From: Bacillus sp. FJAT-27264
GTDB lineage: Bacteria > Bacillota > Bacilli > Paenibacillales > Paenibacillaceae
Length of the DNA stretch: 64,000 nt
NCBI RefSeq assembly: GCF_001682855.1
Contig: NZ_MAQW01000029.1
Location: 356,487-420,486 of the forward strand
Reading direction: 5' to 3'
The position numbers and the translations under genes were made by a program. The notes below the pieces were generated by a model. That model was not told the DNA's origin and did not search any database. It saw only the letters and a program-made list of their open reading frames with translations. Positions 25,903 to 33,647 of this stretch are shown here, piece after piece. Positions within the stretch are counted from its first letter, which is position 1; each line of letters opens with the position of its first letter.

Positions 25903-27543
25903 ATGCAATCTACTATAGATGCCATGGATGATGAACTGTGGGACAAGCTCATTCAGGATGTGGCGTATCTTTTCGATGATCTGACGCTCAAACGCGGATT
26001 TCAATATTATAAGCAAAAGCGTGTCCGGCCGTTTGCAGTGACCGATGCGCGTAAAATCATCACCCTCGTTGAAGGTAACGATGATTACTCCGTGGTTATC
26101 GATCTCGACAATCTCGGAAATAGCCGCTGCGAATGTCCTGTTAAAGGACCCTGCAAGCACATGGCCGCCGTGCTGATGCATTATGCAGACATGCAGAAGC
26201 GCTCCGTTCAGACACTAGCGAACGCCAAGGCCGCCGCCTCTCTGCAGCGTCCAGCCAGTCCCAAGCTTCCCCCTGGGGCGGCTTCAATGTTGGCGCGTCA
26301 GGATCTGCTTCAACAACAGGCAAGCCGCATGCCGGACGCCGGAGTGGCAGAGTGGCGTGAGTTCTGTTTAAGCTGCATCGCGCCGCTGGCCCACACGAGC
26401 CGGACGCCGGGTTATGCCGAGAAAGCCATCGCGGCCATCCTGAAATATAAACCGTCGCTGTCACCGGCTACAGAGAAACTGTTCCTCCTCCATGCCCACC
26501 TCTTTGTGCTGGAAACGATAACTAAACCCCAGGGTTCGGCGCAGGGTGCGTTCGTTTCCTCCATGGGCTACTTCGCCCATCTGACCGTCTCAGAGCTGCA
26601 GGATTCTATTCAGCAACTTCTGACTAGCGGCCTGCCGCTGCGGGTTGAATCACAGCAATGGCCTCGGGCGACGGAAATTCTGGCCTATCTGCGGCTGCAA
26701 ATGCTGTCCGAGCCACGCGGACGTTCCCGTGAGCAGCCCTATTTCCGCATAGCTTACGAGCTGTACTGGGAACATTGGCTCGAACCTAATCTTAGCGACA
26801 ACAAGCTATACGAAGAAGAGCTTGAGCAGCTACGTACAGCGGAGATAGAACTTGGGACTTCGCTTTCGCGACATGCCTGGCTGCTAGCCCAGAGCCGGAT
26901 GTATTTCTACCTCGGGGACGATTCTCCTGCTTGGGCACATCTTCGCACCGCTGCGGACACCCCGGCTCTACAGCCGGAAGATCTGCTCGGCTTCCTTAAG
27001 CCCTTATACAGCGCTGGGGAGTGGGACCGGCTGGTGAACTGGCTCACCCAGACTGGCCCACTGCTCGGCAGCCGAATCTACGGGAATCTGAAGGATTATT
27101 CAGCCTACTGGGATGCGGCCGTAGCCCAGCGCCCGGAAAGTGAGCCATTGATGTGGAGCACTCTGAGCGAAATGTTGCCTTGGGCCGGTGAAATCTATGG
27201 CGAAAAGCTGCTCAGCCATGAGAAATGGCAAGTCTGGATGGACTACCAGCTTGCGAACGGCAAAGAACCTGCTGACTTCCGTGTCCGGGACCTTCAACCG
27301 TTGGAGAAGCACGCACCGGAAACGCTACTCCCCTTCTACCATCAGGCTGTAGAACGGTTAGTGCTGGACAAGAACAGGCAAAGCTATAAAGCCGCAGTTA
27401 AGTTGTTAAAACGGCTATCCAAGCTATACAAGAAGATGAAGCAGGAGGAGCGCTGGGAGCTGTATATCCATTCGTTCTCCGTCCGCAATAGCAGACTCCG
27501 CGCCTTGCAGGAAGAGCTTCGGAAAGGAAAACTGATCACATGA
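25903..27543 (+). CDS. SWIM zinc-finger protein
   Basis: A 546-residue cytoplasmic protein. The SWIM zinc finger near residues 73-85 has the CxC...CxH ligands (CECPVKGPCKH). The rest is helical and repeat-like, without a recognised catalytic motif. It overlaps the SNF2 helicase gene by four bases (ATGA). SWIM proteins paired with SNF2 helicases are a known bacterial arrangement; the finger is thought to provide DNA or protein binding for the remodelling ATPase. TATAAT at 25853-25858 is a possible -10, but no good -35 was found. Confidence 0.88.
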   Translation: MQSTIDAMDDELWDKLIQDVAYLFDDLTLKRGFQYYKQKRVRPFAVTDARKIITLVEGNDDYSVVIDLDNLGNSRCECPVKGPCKHMAAVLMHYADMQKRSVQTLANAKAAASLQRPASPKLPPGAASMLARQDLLQQQASRMPDAGVAEWREFCLSCIAPLAHTSRTPGYAEKAIAAILKYKPSLSPATEKLFLLHAHLFVLETITKPQGSAQGAFVSSMGYFAHLTVSELQDSIQQLLTSGLPLRVESQQWPRATEILAYLRLQMLSEPRGRSREQPYFRIAYELYWEHWLEPNLSDNKLYEEELEQLRTAEIELGTSLSRHAWLLAQSRMYFYLGDDSPAWAHLRTAADTPALQPEDLLGFLKPLYSAGEWDRLVNWLTQTGPLLGSRIYGNLKDYSAYWDAAVAQRPESEPLMWSTLSEMLPWAGEIYGEKLLSHEKWQVWMDYQLANGKEPADFRVRDLQPLEKHAPETLLPFYHQAVERLVLDKNRQSYKAAVKLLKRLSKLYKKMKQEERWELYIHSFSVRNSRLRALQEELRKGKLIT

Positions 27544-30500
27544 GCGTTAATATGCATTTGAATACGATCACCGTGAAGCTCGCCTTGAGCGATTACGGCG
27601 ATGCCTTAATATTCGGGCTCAATGAACGGGACGATTATGTTCCTGGTCTGACCCTCAAACAGCGATTGTTCGCCTGGCACGAAGCTTCTTTCTATGGTAC
27701 AGAACTGGCGGTGCGGCAGGTGGAAGACGTTCAAGTAGTGGTCCTGCCTGCAGAGCAGGTCATCCCGTTCTTCTCCGATTCTCAGCTTCTGAGCCATGTG
27801 CACTGGAACTGGGAAGGCGGTGCTGCCCGTCTTAATGTATTAGCCCCTCTGCTAACGGACTGCCTGAAGGGGAAAAAATATATTCCACGTCTGTCTGCCT
27901 ATCGGGAAGGGCGGCTGCAATGGACCTGGGAAGATGCCGCACTACAGCGGGCCGCCACAGACCGGAACGAGTCATCCACTCTACAGCAGATGCTAACTGA
28001 GAGCTCCGAGTTCACGGAAGGACTCCGTGCAGCGTTCTCGGCAGTGGTGTCCCAGCAATATTACGGAACCGAAGCCACAGCTGGCGATTTGCGCAGCGAA
28101 TACCCGCTGCTGTTCGATAGAAGCGGCACGGGCACGGCAGGTATGGATGAAGCCGCCTGGCTAATCTCTATCGGCTGGAAGGCCGACACCGCCCCGTTCC
28201 GCCCGGCGCTGCAATTGCTGGAGCCGGAAGGCGATGAGCCGCACTGGATCCTGAAGCTTGTGCTGCAGGACAAGTATGACGAGTCCGTGCTGGTGCCGAT
28301 ACAGCTGAGCGGCGAAGGCGAAGCCGCCGGGAAGTGGCCTGCGGCGTGGACGTCCCATGTCACCGAACGCGCCGCAGGCTGGTCCGCCCGGCTGCTCGCC
28401 AGCCTGCCAGGCGAGCAGCTCTTAAGCGGCGCCGATATGCTAGGCGCGCCGCTCAGTAATGAGCTGGCCTGGCGCTTCCTGACGGCGGACAGCCGCCGTC
28501 TGCTGGAAGCGGGCTGGCAGGTGCTGCTCCCGGCGTGGTGGGAAACCGCCAGCCGGAAGAAGCCGCGCCTGCGCGCCAAGGTCAGCTCTGGCGAAGGCGA
28601 GCGCAGCGGCCAGTCGCTGTTCGGTCTGGATTCGCTAATCGATTTCGATTGGCGAATCTCCATCGGCGATGCGGACCTCTCGGAGTCCGAGTTCGCCGAG
28701 CTGGTCGCCCGGGGCGAGCGTCTGGTCCGCTTCCGCGGCCAGTGGATTCCGCTCGACCCCGCCCTCTTGGCCCAGATTCAGCGGGCCATGGCTGGCATGG
28801 ACAAGTCGCAAGGCTTGTCCTTCCAGGATGTTCTACAGCTTCATCTCCTGGGTACAGGTGATGAAGCCGAGAACGCTGAAGCCGCTGAAGAGCAGCTTCA
28901 GGAGGAGGCCACGCGGCTCCGCCTGGAGGTGGAGCTGAACGGACACTTGCTCGGCCTCATCGGCCAGCTCGGACAACAGGCCCAGTGGCCGAAGCCTGAG
29001 GTACCGGTTGGCCTTAGGGCCGAGCTCCGCAGCTACCAGCACGACGGCTTCGCCTGGCTGGCTTTCCTGCGTCGCTTCGGGCTGGGCGCCTGCCTGGCCG
29101 ACGACATGGGCCTGGGCAAAACGGTGCAGCTGATCACCTATCTGCTCCACCTGAAAGACAACTATGCTGCCGCCCCCAAACCGGATGCGGCAGCCAAACG
29201 GGATCCCCACGCGGCCCCTGCGGATTGGCCGTCGCTCATCATCTGCCCGACCTCGGTACTCGGCAACTGGCAGAAAGAACTGGCCCGCTTCGCCCCGTCC
29301 CTGAACGTTATGCTGCATTACGGCAGTAAACGTCTGGAGGCTGGCTACTTCTACGGAGCCGCTTCGCAGGCCGATGTGGTACTGACGTCTTATGCTACTG
29401 CTTCGCTGGACCAGGAACTGCTGAAGCAGTTCACCTGGGGGTGCATCTGCCTGGATGAAGCGCAGAACATCAAGAATGCACAGACAAAGCAGTCTGTCGC
29501 CGTTCGCAGCTTCCCGGCGCTGCACCGGATTGCCCTGACAGGCACGCCGATTGAGAATCGCCTCTCCGAGCTGTGGTCAATCTACGACTTTATCACGCCC
29601 GGTTACCTCGGCAGCTCCAAATCGTTCCAGGACCGGTTCAGCAATGCCATCGAGAAGGAGCGCGATGAGCGCCGTACAAATGAGCTGCAACGACTCGTTA
29701 AACCGTTCATGCTGCGGCGCAAGAAGAAAGACCCGGCAATCCAGCTCGATCTGCCGGACAAGAACGAAATGAAAACCTATATTCACCTGACAGCAGAGCA
29801 GGCTGCGCTATATGACCAAACCGTCAATGAACTGCTGGATCGTGTGCAGAAGCTCGAAGGCATTGAGCGCAAGGGCGCTATTCTCTCCGCACTTACCCGG
29901 CTCAAGCAGCTATGTGACCATCCAGCACTGCTATCTAAGGAAGCCTTGCAGGAGATGGACCCCGATTCAGGTGCTATGGCACCGCTGAACGCCCCAGCCC
30001 TGATCGGGCGGTCAGCCAAACTGGAACGCTTGATGGCCATGGTACGGGAGCTGCGCGAGGAGGGTGAGCGCTGCCTCATCTTCACGCAGTATGTCGGCAT
30101 GGGCCAAATGCTGCAGGCCGTGCTCCAGCAAGAGCTCGGAGAGCCGGTGCTATATCTGAATGGCAGCACCTCCAAAACTGCACGGGATCGGATGATCGAT
30201 CGCTTCCAGGCTCCCGCACGAACAGATTCGAGCGAATCAGCGTCCGATCAGCCAAATGTCTTCATCCTCTCCCTGAAAGCTGGTGGAGTTGGCCTCAACT
30301 TGACCGCGGCCAACCATGTGTTCCACTTCGACCGCTGGTGGAATCCCGCTGTCGAGAATCAGGCAACCGACCGGGCCTACCGGATGGGCCAGACCCGGGA
30401 TGTTCAGGTCCATAAATTCATCTCGCTTGGCACGCTTGAAGAGCGTATTGATGAGATGCTAGAGAGTAAGCAACAGCTTAGCGACAACGTGATTTCCAGC

Positions 30501-30578
30501 TCGGAAGGCTGGATTACCGAGCTTTCTACAGACGCACTCAAAGATCTGTTCACCTTACGTAGAGAATGGATGGCGTAA
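27540..30578 (+). CDS. SNF2-family DNA helicase/translocase
   Basis: A 1012-residue SF2 ATPase. The N-terminal part (1-360) is poorly conserved; an SNF2-associated domain lies near 365-470. The DEAD-like core has motif I LADDMGLGKTVQ near residue 522, Ia CPTSVLGNWQKEL, motif II CLDEAQNIKN near 638 and motif III LTGTPIENRLSELWS. The C-terminal helicase domain has FTQYVGMGQML, LSLKAGGVGLNLT and RWWNPAVENQATDRAYRMGQ. Bacterial homologues (HepA/RapA-like) act on nucleoprotein complexes; a DNA repair, transcription-recycling or defence role is possible. Roughly 28,060-29,100 is markedly GC-richer than the flanks. Confidence 0.93.
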   Translation: MSVNMHLNTITVKLALSDYGDALIFGLNERDDYVPGLTLKQRLFAWHEASFYGTELAVRQVEDVQVVVLPAEQVIPFFSDSQLLSHVHWNWEGGAARLNVLAPLLTDCLKGKKYIPRLSAYREGRLQWTWEDAALQRAATDRNESSTLQQMLTESSEFTEGLRAAFSAVVSQQYYGTEATAGDLRSEYPLLFDRSGTGTAGMDEAAWLISIGWKADTAPFRPALQLLEPEGDEPHWILKLVLQDKYDESVLVPIQLSGEGEAAGKWPAAWTSHVTERAAGWSARLLASLPGEQLLSGADMLGAPLSNELAWRFLTADSRRLLEAGWQVLLPAWWETASRKKPRLRAKVSSGEGERSGQSLFGLDSLIDFDWRISIGDADLSESEFAELVARGERLVRFRGQWIPLDPALLAQIQRAMAGMDKSQGLSFQDVLQLHLLGTGDEAENAEAAEEQLQEEATRLRLEVELNGHLLGLIGQLGQQAQWPKPEVPVGLRAELRSYQHDGFAWLAFLRRFGLGACLADDMGLGKTVQLITYLLHLKDNYAAAPKPDAAAKRDPHAAPADWPSLIICPTSVLGNWQKELARFAPSLNVMLHYGSKRLEAGYFYGAASQADVVLTSYATASLDQELLKQFTWGCICLDEAQNIKNAQTKQSVAVRSFPALHRIALTGTPIENRLSELWSIYDFITPGYLGSSKSFQDRFSNAIEKERDERRTNELQRLVKPFMLRRKKKDPAIQLDLPDKNEMKTYIHLTAEQAALYDQTVNELLDRVQKLEGIERKGAILSALTRLKQLCDHPALLSKEALQEMDPDSGAMAPLNAPALIGRSAKLERLMAMVRELREEGERCLIFTQYVGMGQMLQAVLQQELGEPVLYLNGSTSKTARDRMIDRFQAPARTDSSESASDQPNVFILSLKAGGVGLNLTAANHVFHFDRWWNPAVENQATDRAYRMGQTRDVQVHKFISLGTLEERIDEMLESKQQLSDNVISSSEGWITELSTDALKDLFTLRREWMA

Positions 30579-30690
30579 AGTGCTGAGCCTACCCATAATC
30601 GCTGAGAGTTCTTATCTTCTTGTACGTTACAGGCGATTAGGACTTACTTCGATTAGCAGAGCTTTGAAGTGAACCCGACGCACCTCTGGT

Positions 30691-30719
30691 TTGCCATAAA
30701 TTAGTGCATGTGTTAGAAT
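30691..30719 (+). promoter_or_regulatory. Sigma-A promoter of the hflX leader
   Basis: -35 TTGCCA at 30691-30696 and -10 TAGAAT at 30714-30719 (each 5 of 6), spacing 17, plus an extended -10 TGT. Transcription should start near 30726, giving a leader of about 450 nt before hflX. Confidence 0.8.
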
Positions 30720-30751
30720 CGACTTAACTTTTATTGAACGGAGGGTTACGT

Positions 30752-30790
30752 GTGATAGACTTTATCCGAGTTCGTACGTTGCGCGGCTAA
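30752..30790 (+). CDS. Upstream leader peptide ORF of hflX
   Basis: A 12-codon ORF, GTG start, TAA stop, encoding MIDFIRVRTLRG. CGGAGGG ends six bases before the start codon, the strongest possible Shine-Dalgarno context, only about 26 nt from the predicted transcription start. Residues 6-8 are Arg-Val-Arg. The macrolide-arrest leader peptide ErmDL (MTHSMRLRFPTLNQ) has Arg-Leu-Arg at the same positions, and the +X+ motif is an established context for macrolide-dependent ribosome stalling. Proposed role: drug-induced stalling on this ORF refolds the leader and allows read-through into hflX. A GTG-TGA start-stop pair at 30750 in another frame is an alternative use of the same ribosome binding site. 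Confidence 0.75.
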   Translation: MIDFIRVRTLRG

Positions 30791-30804
30791 TTGAATAGCG
30801 CTCA

Positions 30805-30826
30805 AGCTCTGCCCATGTGCAGAGGA
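30805..30826 (+). promoter_or_regulatory. Hairpin just after the leader peptide ORF
   Basis: CTCTGC (30807-30812) pairs with GCAGAG (30819-30824). It begins 16 nt beyond the uORF stop, within reach of competing pairings formed by the uORF end (GCGCGGC) when no ribosome covers it. Confidence 0.45.
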
Positions 30827-31088
30827 CTCAGGATAGGTCTGCCATTTTTAAAGGTAACCCACAATCATGGACTGCCCGAAGAAGCATCATGCTCTTCAGC
30901 ATTCCTCCTTTAGGAACCTCCATAGAAACCCATGAACACAAGCATAGCCTGTTATCGCAAGGGGAGATATCATACATCTTTTCTCATGTGAAGGCTATTT
31001 GTGTCCTGCATCCTATGGAAGACCAGGTCTCGCAGCGGAAGTACGTCCTCCCTCGCGTCCTTGTTCTGAAGTCCTCTACAGATACTGT

Positions 31089-31118
31089 AAGCACAGGCAG
31101 ATAGCCTGTGCTTTTTTT
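31089..31118 (+). terminator. Leader terminator upstream of hflX
   Basis: Perfect 10-bp stem AAGCACAGGC/GCCTGTGCTT with loop AGATA and a T-run. ATAGCCTGT within its 3' side (31101-31109) recurs exactly at 30944-30952, so an upstream copy could capture the 5' arm and act as antiterminator. Confidence 0.85.
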
Positions 31119-31180
31119 ATTTTTTTATTTTCGCTAAAGTTGTATGTTAACTTTGGCTAAATAACGGAGGATGATTATAT

Positions 31181-32449
31181 ATGATGGAACCTACTCAACA
31201 AACAGCGATCATTGTTGGAGTCCAGCTGCAACAGGACCATAACTTCGCCTATTCTATGGAAGAGCTGCGCAATCTGGCGGCTGCATGCAATATCGAGGTT
31301 ATCGGGGAATTGAGCCAAAAGACCAGCCGGATCAACCCTTCCCATTATCTTGGGACTGGTAAAATCGAAGAATTGAAGGCTTTAATGGAAGCAGCGGGTA
31401 CAGAACTTGTTATTTTCAACGATGAACTTTCCCCTTCCCAAATCCGCAACCTGGAATCTACACTGGATCGGGAAGTTATTGACCGGACGATTCTGATCCT
31501 CAATATCTTCGCTGAACGAGCAAAGACCAAGGAGGCCCAGCTCCAGGTGGAAGTCGCCCAGCTGCAATATATGCTCCCCCGCCTGTCAGGCCTGCGTGAA
31601 TCATTGGGGCGTCAGGGCGGTGGTGCCGGCATGAAGAACAAAGGTACCGGGGAGACAAAGCTTGAACTCGACCGCCGGAGAATTGAGGAGCGTATCTCTG
31701 CTCTCCAGACTGAGCTTACCCAGCAAGTGTCGCGGCGCCAAATTCAACGCAAGCAACGTCATAAGAACGAAGTGCCTGTGGTCTGTCTCGTTGGATACAC
31801 CAATACCGGCAAATCCAGCTTGATGAATGCTATGGTCGAGACTTACCATCCAAGTTCTAACAAGCAGGTATTCGCGAAGGATATGCTGTTCGCCACGCTG
31901 GAGACTTCAGTACGCAGCATCGATTTACCGGATCACAAAACCTTTCTCTTGACGGATACGGTAGGGTTCGTGAGCCAGCTGCCGCACCATCTGGTCAAAG
32001 CCTTCCGCTCCACGCTTGAAGAAGTGACCGAAGCGGATCTGCTAATCCACGTCGTTGATATTGCCGATTCACAGCACAAGCAACATATGGCAGTGACGGA
32101 GGAGACTCTAAAAACGCTCGGCGCAGACGGGATTCCTGTCCTCTACGCCTACAATAAAGCGGATTTGACAGACCTGCCCTATCCGCTTGTTGAAGGGGAT
32201 AACCTCTACTTGTCCGTGAAGCAAAATAAGGGCATTCCTGAACTAACACAGTTGATTCGCGATCATGTGTTTAATGACTACATGCAATGCGAGATCCTCG
32301 TGCCCTTTGATCAGGGACGTCTGGTCTCTTACTTCAACGAGAACGCTCATGTCCAATCGGTCAGCTATGAGGAAAATGGCACCCGGATGACGCTGGAGTG
32401 TAAAATAGCAGACTTTGAGAAGTACCGTAACGATTTCATTGAGCTTTAA
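31181..32449 (+). CDS. hflX: Ribosome-associated GTPase HflX
   Basis: A 422-residue translational GTPase. N-terminal HflX domain (about 10-100, with HYLGTGKIEEL and VIDRTILILNIFAERAKTKEAQLQVE), the glycine-rich linker segment LGRQGGGAGMKNKGTGETKLE, and the G domain with G1 GYTNTGKSS at 205, G3 DTVGF at 259 and G4 NKAD at 325. HflX splits stalled or heat-stressed 70S ribosomes; certain Listeria and mycobacterial homologues give macrolide-lincosamide resistance. The gene is preceded by GGAGG and by the attenuator-like leader described here, suggesting induction by ribosome-targeting drugs. Two terminators follow. Confidence 0.95.
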   Translation: MMEPTQQTAIIVGVQLQQDHNFAYSMEELRNLAAACNIEVIGELSQKTSRINPSHYLGTGKIEELKALMEAAGTELVIFNDELSPSQIRNLESTLDREVIDRTILILNIFAERAKTKEAQLQVEVAQLQYMLPRLSGLRESLGRQGGGAGMKNKGTGETKLELDRRRIEERISALQTELTQQVSRRQIQRKQRHKNEVPVVCLVGYTNTGKSSLMNAMVETYHPSSNKQVFAKDMLFATLETSVRSIDLPDHKTFLLTDTVGFVSQLPHHLVKAFRSTLEEVTEADLLIHVVDIADSQHKQHMAVTEETLKTLGADGIPVLYAYNKADLTDLPYPLVEGDNLYLSVKQNKGIPELTQLIRDHVFNDYMQCEILVPFDQGRLVSYFNENAHVQSVSYEENGTRMTLECKIADFEKYRNDFIEL

Positions 32450-32453
32450 ACGG

Positions 32454-32518
32454 TCAGAAAGACAAGAAAGCCCCGACCTCTGCACAGGATTGAGGCGGGG
32501 GACTGCTTGTCTTTCTGA
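32454..32518 (+). terminator. Long hairpin after hflX
   Basis: Outer stem TCAGAAAGACAAG/CTTGTCTTTCTGA enclosing a second GC-rich stem (CCCCGACCTC with GAGGCGGGG). A very stable transcript end. Confidence 0.8.
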
Positions 32519-32541
32519 GAACTCCTAAAAGGCAGATATAT

Positions 32542-32586
32542 ACCGGCCTGCACGCGTCCATGACGTAGTGTAGCGCCGGTTTTTTG
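32542..32586 (+). terminator. Second terminator after hflX
   Basis: ACCGGC pairs with GCCGGT, an inner CTGCAC with GTGTAG, followed by TTTTTT. Confidence 0.8.
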
Positions 32587-32627
32587 ATGCTTTGTAGGCC
32601 TGCTAAAGGTTCCAGAAATCATCAATA

Positions 32628-33482
32628 TTATATCGATGTAGTCGGGAGGTCTGCTTTTTTATACGTATAAATATAATGATGCCCCCCAATTCTGGCGATG
32701 ACCGCCAGGTCTGAAGCTCTGACTACGAAAGACGAACGGCTTCGTCCCTCCGATAATTTCCGCAAATACTCAAAGTCAGGATGAAATGTCTCATCCAAGA
32801 GATATGCAGACGTTGTGCTTCCCGGTACCCTCTCCTCGTTCAACGCAGCAATGATGCCCGCCCCGGAGCTTATACCGATGCCGTGACCAAAATATTCCCC
32901 ATTCCCCAGGACGATAACATTCTCACCCTGCCACTCGGGTTTGTTCGGATCATGGTCGGGATTCTTGAAATACTGCACATCGCCAGGATAGGCTTCCAGG
33001 TTGTTATTAATAGTAGTAAGCTGCAGATCGCTATCATAATGCCAGTCGTACAGTAGCAGATCATTGAAATAGGAGTTGAATACAGCGGGACCCAGCGTAT
33101 CCAACACACCCTTGTATAAAACCACTACTGTTGCCGTGGCGCATTCAAATGCATAAAGATGACCGTTACGAAAAATATCGTTGATCCCATCGGATGGCTG
33201 AACCCCGTTTCTCAGCTGTAGCCCGCCTTTGCTGGTCCGGGTCCAATAATTCGGATTACCCCGGGTAGTCTCAAAAGAGGCAAATTCTGCGCCGCTGGCG
33301 TCCAGTGCCCTTGCTGCATTCACAATGTGGTTTCTTGTATTCAGCTCGAATTCCAGCGCCGCCGGACTTTCGTACACATAGTTCTCCGGGCTTCTCTGTT
33401 TCCCCGCTACAATCTCCCGCTCTACCCCGGTCAAGCCTGACATGTTAATTCCGTTGATGTCGCCATTCAAGAACGTAATCAC
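32628..33482 (-). CDS. tgl: Protein-glutamine gamma-glutamyltransferase (spore coat transglutaminase)
   Basis: A 284-residue transglutaminase that forms epsilon-(gamma-glutamyl)lysine bonds between spore-coat proteins. Recognised from strong matches to B. subtilis Tgl: GAEFASF, LYAFECATA, LLYDWHY, YFKNP and WQGENVIVLG...YFGHGIG. The active residues fall at Cys114, Glu187 and His200, nearly the same numbers as in B. subtilis (116, 187, 200). It starts with GTG at 33482 behind AGGAGGT. About 35 residues longer than the B. subtilis enzyme, mainly at the C-terminus. It indicates a spore-former. No sigma-K-type promoter was identified with confidence. Confidence 0.93.
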   Translation of the reverse strand: MITFLNGDINGINMSGLTGVEREIVAGKQRSPENYVYESPAALEFELNTRNHIVNAARALDASGAEFASFETTRGNPNYWTRTSKGGLQLRNGVQPSDGINDIFRNGHLYAFECATATVVVLYKGVLDTLGPAVFNSYFNDLLLYDWHYDSDLQLTTINNNLEAYPGDVQYFKNPDHDPNKPEWQGENVIVLGNGEYFGHGIGISSGAGIIAALNEERVPGSTTSAYLLDETFHPDFEYLRKLSEGRSRSSFVVRASDLAVIARIGGHHYIYTYKKADLPTTSI

Positions 33483-33556
33483 TGCCGTACCTCCTATGAC
33501 TCTGTATTCTCACAATATGGGTTATTGTACGTTGCAGCTTCCATGGATGTGCAAAA

Positions 33557-33600
33557 CAACCCTCCAGTACCGCTGCACATGTGCAGGAACTGGAGGGTTG
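33557..33600. terminator. Hairpin between symporter and tgl genes
   Basis: CAACCCTCCAGT pairs with ACTGGAGGGTTG; the loop contains the palindrome CTGCACATGTGCAG. On the minus strand it is followed by TTTTGC, ending the symporter transcript before tgl. Confidence 0.8.
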
Positions 33601-33617
33601 TAGTGTTATTTTTAATG

Positions 33618-33647
33618 TTAAGTTAAGTTAAGTTAAGTTAAGTTAAA
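33618..33647. repeat. TTAAG pentanucleotide tandem repeat
   Basis: Five TTAAG units and one TTAAA, directly abutting the stop codon of the symporter gene (minus strand). Likely a slippage-prone microsatellite in the 3' UTR. Confidence 0.95.

Larger units (their letters stand above)
30579..31180 (+). other. hflX 5' leader region (overview)
   Basis: 602 bp without a conventional gene. It contains a strong promoter, a short upstream ORF with its own ribosome binding site, a structured stretch of about 300 nt and a terminator 63 bp before the hflX start. A longer open frame at 30817-31104 has no ribosome binding site and unconvincing composition and is treated as noncoding. Confidence 0.75.

Noticed and set aside
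28061-28663. 200-codon antisense frame in the SNF2 gene
   Set aside because: Explained by high GC content of the coding strand; low complexity and no start context.
30817-31104. 95-codon open frame within the hflX leader
   Set aside because: No ribosome binding site, odd composition, overlaps the terminator and structured leader; the short uORF at 30752 explains the region better.
30579-31120. hflX leader as a known structural RNA or riboswitch (6S, tmRNA, RNase P, T-box, M-box)
   Set aside because: Remembered conserved cores of these RNAs were not found; a uORF-terminator attenuator fits the visible elements.
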